A stretch of DNA of 64,000 bases, from NCBI RefSeq assembly GCF_000382225.1, contig NZ_KB907810.1, forward strand, positions 83,744-147,743, given 5' to 3'. Shown in pieces: positions 32,650-40,665 of the stretch. This DNA comes from Hymenobacter aerophilus DSM 13606. GTDB lineage: Bacteria > Bacteroidota > Bacteroidia > Cytophagales > Hymenobacteraceae. How positions within the stretch are numbered: position 1 is the stretch's first letter; each line of letters opens with the position of its first letter. The notes under the pieces are model-generated. The model was given only the letters and a program-made list of their open reading frames with translations. It was not told where the DNA came from and did no database searches. Position numbers and translations under genes: made by a program.

Positions 32650-34020
32650 TTATTGAACAGGCTGAAACGAAGTAACCGCTTCGCCTAAATCGTACACCTG
32701 CACGCCGGGCCACAGGGCCTGCACGATGCTGGCGCCGGCTGCCGAGCGGTAACCACCGGCGCAGTGCACCAGCACGGGCTTGTCGGTCGGGATTTCGGCG
32801 GCCCGCTCGCGCAGCTCGGGCAGCGGAATCACCAGCGCGTTTTCAAACAGCCGCTCTTTGGCCTCCGTGCGGTTGCGGATATCGACGATGGTAAACTCCT
32901 TGGGGTGCTGGCGCACGCGCTCCACATCGGCGGCGGGGCTGGTGGTGGGCTGGTCGCGGGGGGCGAGCAGGGCGCCTTTGATGTTGGTTTCGTAGCCGAT
33001 TTTGGCGGCCTTGCGGATGATGGTGTCCAGCGCAATCTGGGTGTCGGCCAGCAGGTAAAACGGCTCATCGGGCCCCACAATAGAGCCCAGCCAGGTTTCA
33101 AACTTGCCGCCGTCCATCAGGTTGAGGGCGCCGGGCAGGTGGCCGGCCCGGAACTCGTCGGCCGGGCGGGTGTCGATTATCAGGATGCCGGGCTCCATTT
33201 CGGTTTCATCGCGCAGCCGTTCCACCGTCCGGATGCTGTCTTCGAAGGGCGCGGCGCCGTGCTTGTTGAGCAGCACATCGTGCCCGAAATACTTGGGCAT
33301 GAACGGCTGGTCTTCGAGCAGCACCCGCACGAACTCGTCCTCGCTCATGGGCTGCAGGGCGTAGTTGGTCTTGATTTCCTTGCCGATGGTGGAGTCGAGG
33401 TCGGGGCTGGTGGTTTTGCCGCATAGCGAGCCGGGGCCGTGGGCGGGGTACACCTTGGTGGAGGCGGGCAGCGTCATCAGCTTCTGGCGGGTGCTCTGGT
33501 AGAGCTGGGCCGCCAGCGACTCGCGGCTGTGGCCGCCCACGGCGTCGGACTCGCGCAAATCGGGCCGGCCCACGTCGCCTACAAACAGGGTGTCGCCGGT
33601 AAACACGGCGCGGGTCTGGGCCAGCTCGTCCATCAAAAGCACGCTGATGGAATCGGGCGAGTGGCCGGGCGTATTCAGCGCGTGCAGCTCGACGGCGCCC
33701 ACCACAATGCGCTGGCCGTCGTCGAAGCCCTGATGCGGGTAGCCGACGTGGGCCAGCTGGCTGACGTAGATGGGGGCGCCGGTTTCCTGCGAAATTTCGA
33801 GGTGCGAGCTGACGAAATCGGCGTGGGGGTGGGTTTCGATGATGGCCACAATGCGGGCCTCGTGCTCGTCGGCGAAGTCGTAGTAGGGCTGCGGGTCGCG
33901 GGCCGGGTCGATGAGGGCAATCTGGCCTTCGCTGCGGATAGCGTAGCTCGCGTGGGCCAGGCCTTTATCGTAAAACTGCTGAATTTGTACCGAGCCGGTA
34001 CTACTGGGCAGAGGACTCAT
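32650..34020 (-). CDS. Persulfide dioxygenase-like MBL-fold protein fused to two rhodanese domains
   Basis: The 456-residue fusion begins with an ETHE1-like metallo-beta-lactamase domain (about 1-245). Metal site THPHADFVSSH has His64, His66 and Asp68; LNTPGHSPDSISVLL and AVFTGDTLFVGDVGRPDL follow. The last of these is typical of glutathione-persulfide dioxygenases rather than glyoxalase II. Rhodanese domain 1 (DTRPADEFRAGHLPGALNL) lacks the catalytic Cys (its loop reads YLLADTQIALD). Rhodanese domain 2 has it in LVHCAGGYRSAAG. The protein probably oxidises sulfane sulfur to sulfite and moves sulfur through domain 2. The ATG at 34020 starts the domain cleanly; the longer frame adds 27 unlikely residues. 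Confidence 0.88.
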   Translation of the reverse strand: MSPLPSSTGSVQIQQFYDKGLAHASYAIRSEGQIALIDPARDPQPYYDFADEHEARIVAIIETHPHADFVSSHLEISQETGAPIYVSQLAHVGYPHQGFDDGQRIVVGAVELHALNTPGHSPDSISVLLMDELAQTRAVFTGDTLFVGDVGRPDLRESDAVGGHSRESLAAQLYQSTRQKLMTLPASTKVYPAHGPGSLCGKTTSPDLDSTIGKEIKTNYALQPMSEDEFVRVLLEDQPFMPKYFGHDVLLNKHGAAPFEDSIRTVERLRDETEMEPGILIIDTRPADEFRAGHLPGALNLMDGGKFETWLGSIVGPDEPFYLLADTQIALDTIIRKAAKIGYETNIKGALLAPRDQPTTSPAADVERVRQHPKEFTIVDIRNRTEAKERLFENALVIPLPELRERAAEIPTDKPVLVHCAGGYRSAAGASIVQALWPGVQVYDLGEAVTSFQPVQ

Positions 34021-34083
34021 GGGGTGTTGGGTGTGGTGAAAAGCGCCCCGGCTGCCGGGCAACCCGGGCCGGGGGCATATCTT

Positions 34084-34091
34084 CAAATATA
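34084..34091 (-). promoter_or_regulatory. Candidate -7 element (TATATTTG) for the persulfide dioxygenase
   Basis: This is an exact TAnnTTTG match on the minus strand, 63 bases upstream of the ATG at 34020. Confidence 0.45.
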
Positions 34092-34170
34092 CGCAAGCCA
34101 ACTACTCCGCGCCGCAAAAGTTGCCCGCCCCGGCGCCAACCTCCACCACAAACGGGCCGGCGCTAGGGCC

Positions 34171-34202
34171 CAAAAAAGCCCCGTACCGGGTGGTACGGGG
34201 CT
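34171..34202 (-). terminator. Terminator of the Spy-like gene
   Basis: An 11-bp stem (AGCCCCGTACC with GGTACGGGGCT) and 4-nt loop run into TTTTTTG on the minus strand, 30 bases beyond the stop of the gene at 34233. Confidence 0.87.
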
Positions 34203-34232
34203 TACTTACCGGAACGCCAAAAGGCGGGCAGG

Positions 34233-34643
34233 CTAGTTTTTCGTCTTCATCTTCATTTTGCGGCTGCCCCGGTTGCCGGCGCGCTCCTCGCGCTGCTGGC
34301 TGTAGCGGGTGTACTGGTCGGCCGTCAGAATGTCCTTGAGCTGGGTGTCGTACTTGGTGCGGGCGGTTTGCATGGTCTGGCGCATGGCCGTCCGGTCGCC
34401 GCCGGTTTGCAACTGGTCGCGCATCGTTTTCATTTCGTCGCGGCGGGCCTGCTCCAGGGCCACCAGGCGGGTGCGCTGGTCGGCCGAGAGGCCGAGCTGC
34501 TTGGTGAGGCGGTCGGCCTGCTGTTCGGGCGTGGCCGGCTCCAGGCGGCTGTTGGCCGGGCGTTGGGCGGGGGTGGTCGTCTGGGCGCTGACGGTGCCGG
34601 CCGTCAGGGCGACGGCAGCTAGTAGGATGAGCAACTTTTTCAT
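34233..34643 (-). CDS. Spy/CpxP-like periplasmic protein
   Basis: This 136-residue precursor has a signal peptide ending TVSAQ. The mature part is helical and strongly charged: ATPEQQADRLTKQLGLSADQ, TRLVALEQARRDEMKTMRDQ, RTKYDTQLKDILTADQYTRY. The L-x-L-x-x-x-Q pattern is that of the Spy/CpxP-like (LTXXQ) periplasmic chaperone group. The end is very basic (RKMKMKTKN). The role in envelope stress is inferred from the family. It is a one-gene unit with a good terminator. Confidence 0.78.
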   Translation of the reverse strand: MKKLLILLAAVALTAGTVSAQTTTPAQRPANSRLEPATPEQQADRLTKQLGLSADQRTRLVALEQARRDEMKTMRDQLQTGGDRTAMRQTMQTARTKYDTQLKDILTADQYTRYSQQREERAGNRGSRKMKMKTKN

Positions 34644-34764
34644 AGGATCAGAGTCTGTGCGCTTGGTTTACGGCTTATAGATGCCGGGTTGGCGGCTGGG
34701 TTTAATGGGGCCGGCAATTTTGACCGGCTGGCCCGCTTTTGCCGCGTTAAACCAGATTATCGCC

Positions 34765-34772
34765 TATATTCG
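34765..34772 (+). promoter_or_regulatory. Candidate promoter of the amino-acid permease (TATATTCG)
   Basis: TATATTCG matches TAnnTTTG at seven of eight positions. A TTTTG at 34737-34741 lies 23 bases upstream, within the range reported for -33 elements. Confidence 0.4.
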
Positions 34773-34846
34773 GGCCTTCTGAACAGCCTTTCGCTGTTTT
34801 CTCTGCATCTTTTTCACCTTTTCACTTCTTTAACCACCTTTCTTGT

Positions 34847-36328
34847 ATGGCAGATATTTTCGCCAGAAAATCGCTCGATAAGCTCATGAATGAGTCCGAT
34901 GAGGGCGAAGGCGGCGGGCTGAACCGGACCCTGACTGCTACCAACCTCACCATGCTCGGGGTGGGCGCCATCATCGGAGCGGGCATTTTCGTGCTGACGG
35001 GCACGGCCGCCGCCAACGCCGCCGGTCCGGCCATCATGATTTCGTTCATTATTGCCGGTCTGGGCTGCCTGTTTGCGGGCCTGTGCTACGCCGAGTTTGC
35101 CTCCATGATTCCGATTGCCGGCTCGGCCTACACCTACGGCTACGCCACGCTGGGCGAGTTTGTGGCCTGGATTATCGGCTGGGACCTGATTCTGGAATAC
35201 CTGTTCGGCGCGGCCACCGTGGCCGTGGGCTGGAGCGGCAACGTGGTCAGCATCCTGCATAAATCGGGCATCGACCTGCCCGCATCCATTGCCAGCGCCC
35301 CCGTCAGCTACGACGGCGGCCAGTTCGCCCTCACCGGCGCCGTCATCAACCTGCCCGCCGTGCTGCTGATTGCCGTCATGACGACGCTGCTCGTTATTGG
35401 CATTCAGGAGTCGGCCCGCTTCAACAACGTCATCGTATTCATCAAAGTAGCCATCGTGCTGCTCGTTATTGGCTTCGGCTTCAAATACGTGAATGCGGCC
35501 AACTGGGAGCCCTTCGTGCCCAAAATGGAGATTCTGCCCGACGGTAGCTCGCGCTACGGCTGGCAGGGCATTGTGCGCGGCGCGGCCGTGGTATTCTTCT
35601 CCTACATCGGTTTCGATGCCGTGAGCACCGCCGCCCAGGAAGCTAAAAACCCGCAGCGCGATATGCCCATCGGTATGCTGCTCTCGCTTGGTATCTGTAC
35701 GCTGCTTTATGTGCTTATGTCGCTGGTGCTCACCGGCCTCACGTCGTACAAAAACCTGAACGTGCCCGACCCGGTATTGGTCGCGCTGGAGGCCGCCGGC
35801 CCCGCCCTGAAGTGGCTGTACTTCTTCACCGGCATCGGCGCCATTGCCGGTCTGGCTTCGGTAGTGCTCGTGATGCTGATGGGCCAGCCCCGCATCTTCT
35901 TCGCCATGTCGCGCGACGGCCTGCTGCCGGCCGTGTTCGGCAAGGTGCACCCGCGCTTCAAAACGCCCCACATCACCACCATTTTCACCGGTATCGTCTG
36001 CGCCATTGTGGCCGGTATTCTGCCCGTGGGCCTGCTGGGCGAGCTGGTAAGCATCGGAACGCTACTGGCCTTCATCATCGTGTGCGGAGGCGTTATCGTC
36101 ATGCGCCGTCGCGACCCCGATGTGGTGCGGCCTTTCCGCACGCCCTGGGTGCCGCTGATTCCTATTCTGGGCATTCTCATTTGCGGCTACATGATGTTCA
36201 ACCTGCCCTGGGACACCTGGCTGCGCCTCATCATCTGGATGGCTCTCGGAGTGGCCATCTACTTCTTCTACGGCCGTCACCACAGCAAGCTCAACCGCGA
36301 GCGGCAGGCCGAAGCCGCCGCTCAGTAA
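34847..36328 (+). CDS. APC-superfamily amino-acid permease (cationic amino-acid transporter type)
   Basis: The 493-residue inner-membrane transporter has about 12 helices. The start of helix 1 shows the substrate-backbone motif GVGAIIGAGIFVLTGTAAA. Also visible are GLCYAEFASMIPIAGSAYTY, FFSYIGFDAVSTAAQEAKNPQRDMPIG and MGQPRIFFAMSRDGLLPAVF, all marks of the CAT/YhdG-like branch of the APC family. It likely takes up amino acids by proton symport. The specificity is not readable. The final PWVPLIPILGILICGYMM segment and charged C-terminus are complete. A perfect hairpin follows the stop. Confidence 0.92.
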   Translation: MADIFARKSLDKLMNESDEGEGGGLNRTLTATNLTMLGVGAIIGAGIFVLTGTAAANAAGPAIMISFIIAGLGCLFAGLCYAEFASMIPIAGSAYTYGYATLGEFVAWIIGWDLILEYLFGAATVAVGWSGNVVSILHKSGIDLPASIASAPVSYDGGQFALTGAVINLPAVLLIAVMTTLLVIGIQESARFNNVIVFIKVAIVLLVIGFGFKYVNAANWEPFVPKMEILPDGSSRYGWQGIVRGAAVVFFSYIGFDAVSTAAQEAKNPQRDMPIGMLLSLGICTLLYVLMSLVLTGLTSYKNLNVPDPVLVALEAAGPALKWLYFFTGIGAIAGLASVVLVMLMGQPRIFFAMSRDGLLPAVFGKVHPRFKTPHITTIFTGIVCAIVAGILPVGLLGELVSIGTLLAFIIVCGGVIVMRRRDPDVVRPFRTPWVPLIPILGILICGYMMFNLPWDTWLRLIIWMALGVAIYFFYGRHHSKLNRERQAEAAAQ

Positions 36329-36368
36329 GGTTAGCCCCGGGCCAATGCCTGATAAATCTGATAATCAA

Positions 36369-36400
36369 GAAGGCCCCGCAACAACCGTTGCGGGGCCTTC
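36369..36400. terminator. Perfect hairpin between convergent genes
   Basis: A 14-bp perfect stem (GAAGGCCCCGCAAC / GTTGCGGGGCCTTC) closes a 4-nt loop. There is only a weak T-run on the plus strand and none on the minus, so it is a probable terminator for the permease gene without a classic tail. Confidence 0.7.
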
Positions 36401-36408
36401 TTAGTACC

Positions 36409-36455
36409 CCCTAAGCCCTAAGCCCTAAGCCCTAAGCCCTAAGCCCTAAGCCCTA
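36409..36455. repeat. Telomere-like heptamer array CCCTAAG x6
   Basis: Six exact tandem copies of CCCTAAG (36409-36450) are followed by CCCTA. On the minus strand the array reads TAGGGCT repeated, and its first TAG is the stop codon of the small TUDOR-like gene. Confidence 0.92.
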
Positions 36456-36665
36456 CTTTCTGGCTTCCGAAACTTCGCTTTTGAGCTTGAGCACTTTGTC
36501 GCCGTTGTCCTGCACGATGAGGTAGGCGGGGTTGTCGGGCGTGCCGTGGCGGGTGATGTCGGAGCCCTTGAGCTTGCGGCTGACCGTTTCCTTGTGAGTT
36601 TCCTCGATTTTGCCGGTGGCCGTGCCGGTGCCGTATTTCCAGGTTACTTGGGTGCCTTTGCGCAT
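36453..36665 (-). CDS. DUF2945 / HVA1 TUDOR-like small protein
   Basis: This 70-residue protein fits the Hva1_TUDOR (DUF2945) family: GTQVTWKYGTGTATGKIEET, SRKLKGSDITRHGTPDNPAY, LIVQDNGDKVLKLKSEV. The fold is a small SH3-like barrel. The function is unknown, although the name comes from a plant-pathogen virulence-associated protein. The last codon runs straight into a heptamer array that supplies the TAG stop. Confidence 0.82.
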   Translation of the reverse strand: MRKGTQVTWKYGTGTATGKIEETHKETVSRKLKGSDITRHGTPDNPAYLIVQDNGDKVLKLKSEVSEARK

Positions 36666-36844
36666 GGGTGAAAGAAAGGTAATCGGGTGAGAGAAAAGAA
36701 CAACGCGTGGGAATTGGTTTTACTGCCAATCCTAGCGGCGCGTTGCCACTGCGCGGCCCCGGGGCTCCGGCCGCCGGCCGGAATTACGTATCTTTCCTCC
36801 CTGATATAGCGGGCCCGCCACCGGCCCGGGGCCGGGTTAGATTT

Positions 36845-37519
36845 ATGCATATGTCTGCTTTTTCTGTGTCAGGAGCCGTTATCGACCTGCTGCTGGTGGA
36901 TGACCACCCGATGATCGTGGAGGGCATCCGGCAGATGCTGCTGCCTGAACCCGACCTGCGCGTAGTGGCCCAGGCCCACAGCGGCGCGCAGGCCCTGGAG
37001 CTGCTCGGCGCCCACCCCAGCGTGCGCGTCGTGCTACTCGACCTGAGCATGCCCGGTATGAGCGGCGTGGAGCTGGCTCGCGCCATCCGCGCCGACTGGC
37101 CCGCCATTCGGGTGCTGGCCCTGAGCATGTTTCACGACCACGCTACCGTAGCCGAGGTGCTGGAGGCCGGCGGGGCAGGCTACGTATTGAAAACGGCCAG
37201 CCGCACCGAGCTGAGCACCGCCATCCGGCAGGTAGCGGGCGGCCGCAGCTACTTCAGCCAGGATGTGGCCGACACGCTGCTGCAAAACCTGCAGATCGGG
37301 GCCAGCCTGGAAGCCGAACGGCCGCCGGTCATCACGCGGCGCGAGCGGGAAATCCTGCAGCTCATCGCCCGCGAACATTCCAACCTGGAAATAGCCGAAG
37401 CCCTGTTTATCAGCGAGCGAACCGTGGAAACGCACCGCCGCAACCTGCTCACTAAAACCAAGTGCAAGTCGGTGGTTGGCCTGATTCAGTACGCCATCCG
37501 CCACAAGCTACTCGATTAG
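36845..37519 (+). CDS. Orphan NarL/LuxR-type response regulator
   Basis: The 224-residue transcription regulator has a receiver domain (DLLLVDDHPMIVEGIRQ, phospho-acceptor Asp66 in VVLLDLSMPGMSG, Lys in GYVLKTASRTEL). A linker joins this to a LuxR helix-turn-helix (ITRREREILQLIAREHSNLE, IAEALFISERTVETHRRNLL). It controls unknown genes when phosphorylated. No histidine kinase is adjacent. The start at 36845 (MHMSAF) is chosen; an ATG two codons later is equally possible. The 11-mer GGAATTACGTA occurs upstream of this gene (36780-36790) and again past its end (37669-37679). This may mark binding sites. Confidence 0.9.
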   Translation: MHMSAFSVSGAVIDLLLVDDHPMIVEGIRQMLLPEPDLRVVAQAHSGAQALELLGAHPSVRVVLLDLSMPGMSGVELARAIRADWPAIRVLALSMFHDHATVAEVLEAGGAGYVLKTASRTELSTAIRQVAGGRSYFSQDVADTLLQNLQIGASLEAERPPVITRREREILQLIAREHSNLEIAEALFISERTVETHRRNLLTKTKCKSVVGLIQYAIRHKLLD

Positions 37520-37544
37520 CAACGGCCGCCAGTACGCTGCCACT

Positions 37545-37607
37545 GCCCCGCCCCGGGCCCTGTATTTCTCCTAGTAGGAGGCTGCGGGGCCCGGGGCGGG
37601 GCTTTTT
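37545..37607 (+). terminator. Long-stem terminator after the LuxR regulator
   Basis: A 16-bp GC-rich stem (GCCCCGCCCCGGGCCC with GGGCCCGGGGCGGGGC) contains an inner CTCCTAGTAGGAG hairpin and ends in TTTTT. Confidence 0.85.
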
Positions 37608-37908
37608 GGGTGGGTGCACTGGTTGGGGCAGGAAGGCGGATGGTATTGGGTAGAGCAGGCGGCTAAGCGGAATTACGTACGCGGTACTGCGGGGAGGGTA
37701 CTACGTGCTGCTACGTATTTTTTAAGATAATGGCGATATAATTTAGATTTTACCAATAAAAAATATACCTTAGTATCATTCAATTGAATAATGTTATCGT
37801 CATGTTAGGAATTGGCTCGACCGGAACCACCTGCAGCAGGTGGGAGCACGCCTGATCTGGCTATAACGAATGGATGCCAACCCCCTTCTCATTTCAACTG
37901 CCGCTGCC
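37608..37908. other. Gene-free AT-rich upstream region
   Basis: This holds the second GGAATTACGTA motif (37669-37679), more TACGT repeats up to 37715, and an AT-rich stretch at 37720-37800. It probably contains regulatory sites for the following small gene. No credible coding sequence was seen before 37909. Confidence 0.5.
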
Positions 37909-38100
37909 ATGTCGTCGAAAATACTCTCCTTCATTTGCCACGTACCCGCTATGAGCCCCGGCTCGATTCCTACCACTGCTACCAGCGCCAGCCGCAAAGC
38001 CGCAGCGCGCAAAACCGAGGCCCCGAAGCCGGGCGGCCATTTTACAGCCATTTACGAGAACGAGCGGTTCGTGCGCTTCAAGTACATTCATAATAATTAA
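37909..38100 (+). CDS. Small protein of unknown function
   Basis: The 63-residue reading from the ATG at 37909 (MSSKILSFICHVPAMSPGS) ends GGHFTAIYENERFVRFKYIHNN. The C-terminal third has a balanced composition unlike a shadow frame, and the codon use agrees with neighbouring genes. The middle is Ala/Thr/Lys-rich. A longer start at 37870 is possible. No family was recognised and the protein call is tentative. Confidence 0.4.
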   Translation: MSSKILSFICHVPAMSPGSIPTTATSASRKAAARKTEAPKPGGHFTAIYENERFVRFKYIHNN

Positions 38101-38261
38101 CCCTGACTCAGCGCCCGTCGTGGCGGCCCCATTGCGGGCAGTTCAGTTAAGCTTACCGGCACCGCGCTTCCGCCAGGAGGCGCGGTGTTGCGGTGTTGGG
38201 GCAGAACGGGGGCAGCCCGGCAATTGGGCTAACTTGCGCCTTCGTTCATCGTTTCGTGTGC

Positions 38262-40319
38262 ATGCTTCAGTTTCTGCTTCGTCCGGCCTTCTGGCTGCTT
38301 TCTCTGTTCTTCCTGCTAACTGCCGCCGCGCAGGCCCAGCCCAGCGGCCCACTACTGCCCGACGCCTCGGCCTGGTACGGGGTGATTGCCCGTAGCAGCG
38401 GCCGCTCGCTCGATATTGCCAACGCCTCGGCCGAAGCCGGCGCGGCGGCCGTGCAGTGGGAGTTCACGCACGCCGACAGTCAGCAGTGGCGCTTCGTGCC
38501 GGCCGCGGCGGGCAGCGAGTTCTTCCGCATCATTGTGCGCCACACCGGCCAGAGCCTCACCCTCACTAGCCCCGACGAAAACGCGCCCCTGACCCAGCGC
38601 CCCTGGGACGGTAGCTTTTACCAGCAGTGGAAACTGGTGCCCTCGGGGCCGCTGGGCAGCTTCATGCTCATCAGCCGGGGCAACGATAAGTGCGCCTCGC
38701 TGGCCGCCGCCGACAAGTTCAACGGCACGCCCATTGTGGCCCAGAAGCCCCAGAACCGCGCCTCGCAGCAGTGGAAGCTGTTCAAATTGCGCCTGAACGT
38801 TGACCCCTCGCTGCCAGGTTTTGGCGTGCCCGAGCCGCTGCTGAGCCTGAATACGCCCGCCGGCAACGAGCTGCAGCCGGTGGTTGCGCCCGATGGCGGC
38901 ACGCTTTACTTCAGCCGTACCCGTTTTGCCGGCAACACCGAAGGCGTTACCGAATCGGGCGACATTTGGATGAGCACCTCCAGCAACAACGGCCGCACCT
39001 GGCAGCCCGCCACCCGCTTCGATGAGCTCAACACCACCCAGCACAACGGCGTGATGAGCCTGGTAGACGAGGGCAAAACCCTGATTGTGCGCGGGCGCTA
39101 CGAGCGCGACGGCTCGTTTCAGGACGTGGGCCTGAGCCGGGTGCCGCGCAACGTGTCGGCCAAGAAAAACCGCCCTCAGGTGATAGAAGTGGCCAATTAC
39201 TACACCGCCGGCGCCGCCACGGGCTTCTTTATGAGCGCCGACCAGCAGGTGCTGCTGCTGAGCTTAGAGCGCAGCGACTCGGAAGGCGCCAACGACCTGT
39301 ACGTGAGCCGGCCCACACCCAGCGGCCTCTGGAGCCAGCCGCTCAACCTGGGAGCCGTCATCAACTCGCCGGGGTTCGATTTCGCGCCCTGGCTCTCCAA
39401 TGATGGTAAAACGCTCTACTTCAGCTCCTACGGCCACGCCGGCTACGGTGGCTCCGATATTTTCGTGAGCACCCGCCTCGACGACTCGTGGACCAACTGG
39501 ACCGAGCCGCGCAACCTGGGCTACCCCATCAACGGCCCCGGCTTCAATGCCTACCTGAGCTTGTCGGCCGATGAGAAGCAGGCCTTTTACTCGTCGACGG
39601 CCTCGGTAAACGGCCCCGCCGACCTGTTTCGCACCGCCACCGGCGCCAAACCCGCCGCGCCTGATACGGTGGCCGCCCCGCCGGTAGCGGTGGCCACGCC
39701 CACCCAGGCCACGCCCCGCACCCTGCTCACGGGCCGCACGCTCGATGCCAAAACCAACAAGCCCCTGGCCACCCAGGTCCAGGTGAACCGGCTGGGCAAC
39801 GACCTGGTTTTCAATGCCACGGCCCGCACCGATGTGGCCCTGGGCGCTTTCCAGCTGACGCTGCCGCCCGGCCGCTACCGCATTCAGGCCACCCGCGTGG
39901 GCTACCTCACGGCAACCGATACCATCACCATGACGGGGTCGCGCATTGTGGACCTGACATTGGTGCCGGCCGCCGTGGGCTCCAGCCTGGAGCTGCCTAC
40001 CCTCATTTTCGCCCAGGGCAAGTACACGTTGCTGCCGGCTTCCTACACCGAACTGAACCGCCTGGCCCGCACTTTGGAGGACAACCCGATGGTGAATATC
40101 CGCCTCGAAGGCCACACCGACAACCAGGGGGCAGCCAACCTGAATGTAAAGCTGTCGGAAGACCGCGTGAACGAGGTGAAGCGCTACCTCGTGAGCCGGG
40201 GCGTGGCCGAGCGGCGCATCAGCACCATCGGCTTCGGCGGCAGCCGGCCCCGGGCTTCTAACGCCCAGGAAAACACGCGCAAACTCAACCGCCGCGTCGA
40301 GTTCACGATTGTGAAGTAG
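38262..40319 (+). CDS. OmpA-family protein with lectin-like, PD40 and carboxypeptidase-regulatory domains
   Basis: This 685-residue outer-membrane or periplasmic protein has a signal peptide ending AAAQAQ. Then comes a ricin-type beta-trefoil region (about 30-170: YGVIARSSGRSLDIANAS, QQWRFVPAAAGSEFFRI, QQWKLVPSGPLGSF, SQQWKLFKL). PD40/WD40-like propeller blades follow (PVVAPDGGTLYFSRTRF, APWLSNDGKTLYFSSYGH, YLSLSADEKQAFYSS). Next is a CarboxypepD_reg-like sandwich (TLLTGRTLDAKTNKPLATQV-like). The protein ends with a peptidoglycan-binding OmpA domain (FAQGKYTLLPASYTELNRLA, VNIRLEGHTDNQGAANLNVK, RRVEFTIVK). The lectin-like head in front of a PD40-OmpA unit suggests a link between cell wall and glycans. 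The substrate is unknown. Confidence 0.87.
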   Translation: MLQFLLRPAFWLLSLFFLLTAAAQAQPSGPLLPDASAWYGVIARSSGRSLDIANASAEAGAAAVQWEFTHADSQQWRFVPAAAGSEFFRIIVRHTGQSLTLTSPDENAPLTQRPWDGSFYQQWKLVPSGPLGSFMLISRGNDKCASLAAADKFNGTPIVAQKPQNRASQQWKLFKLRLNVDPSLPGFGVPEPLLSLNTPAGNELQPVVAPDGGTLYFSRTRFAGNTEGVTESGDIWMSTSSNNGRTWQPATRFDELNTTQHNGVMSLVDEGKTLIVRGRYERDGSFQDVGLSRVPRNVSAKKNRPQVIEVANYYTAGAATGFFMSADQQVLLLSLERSDSEGANDLYVSRPTPSGLWSQPLNLGAVINSPGFDFAPWLSNDGKTLYFSSYGHAGYGGSDIFVSTRLDDSWTNWTEPRNLGYPINGPGFNAYLSLSADEKQAFYSSTASVNGPADLFRTATGAKPAAPDTVAAPPVAVATPTQATPRTLLTGRTLDAKTNKPLATQVQVNRLGNDLVFNATARTDVALGAFQLTLPPGRYRIQATRVGYLTATDTITMTGSRIVDLTLVPAAVGSSLELPTLIFAQGKYTLLPASYTELNRLARTLEDNPMVNIRLEGHTDNQGAANLNVKLSEDRVNEVKRYLVSRGVAERRISTIGFGGSRPRASNAQENTRKLNRRVEFTIVK

Positions 40320-40340
40320 CAGCCGCGGGGCCGTTTGTTC

Positions 40341-40551
40341 AGGCTATCCTCTCTCGGCTGCTCCTAAGCCCCCCGCGGGGCGCCATATCGGTAGCAGGCC
40401 GACCCGGATTGTAGGTACAAGCCCCAGCGGGGCGACACCCACCGTTCAACGGCTGGTATCGCCCCGCTGGGGCTTTGATTTTCTATTACTGCACTTTGCT
40501 ACCGATATGGCGCCCCGCGGGGGCTTAGGAGCAGCCGAGAGAGGATAGCCT
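40341..40551. repeat. Large nested palindrome (211 bp)
   Basis: The outer arms of 56 and 55 bases (40341-40396 and 40497-40551) are complementary except for one extra C. They begin AGGCTATCCTCTCTCGGCTG. Inside are second arms, CAAGCCCCAGCGGGGCGA and TCGCCCCGCTGGGGCTTTG. Nothing in it is coding. It is followed 50 bases later by a heptamer array. Confidence 0.88.
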
Positions 40552-40600
40552 AGAAGAAAGGCCTGAATAAGCAACTCTAAAGAATAATTATCTAGTATTC

Positions 40601-40663
40601 CCCTAATCCCTAATCCCTAATCCCTAATCCCTAATCCCTAATCCCTAATCCCTAATCCCTAGC
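40601..40663. repeat. Heptamer array CCCTAAT x8
   Basis: Eight exact tandem CCCTAAT units (40601-40656) plus a degenerate CCCTAGC end two bases before the ATG of the next gene. They occupy the entire place where a ribosome-binding or leader region would be. Confidence 0.93.
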
Positions 40664-40665
40664 CC

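Noticed and set aside
34738..34846. Amino-acid-sensing riboswitch before the permease
   Set aside because: The leader is short, pyrimidine-rich and lacks a stable fold by eye.
36409..40663. Heptamer arrays as CRISPR or as a chromosome end (telomere)
   Set aside because: Units are 7 bases without spacers, and the arrays are short and internal between genes on both sides.
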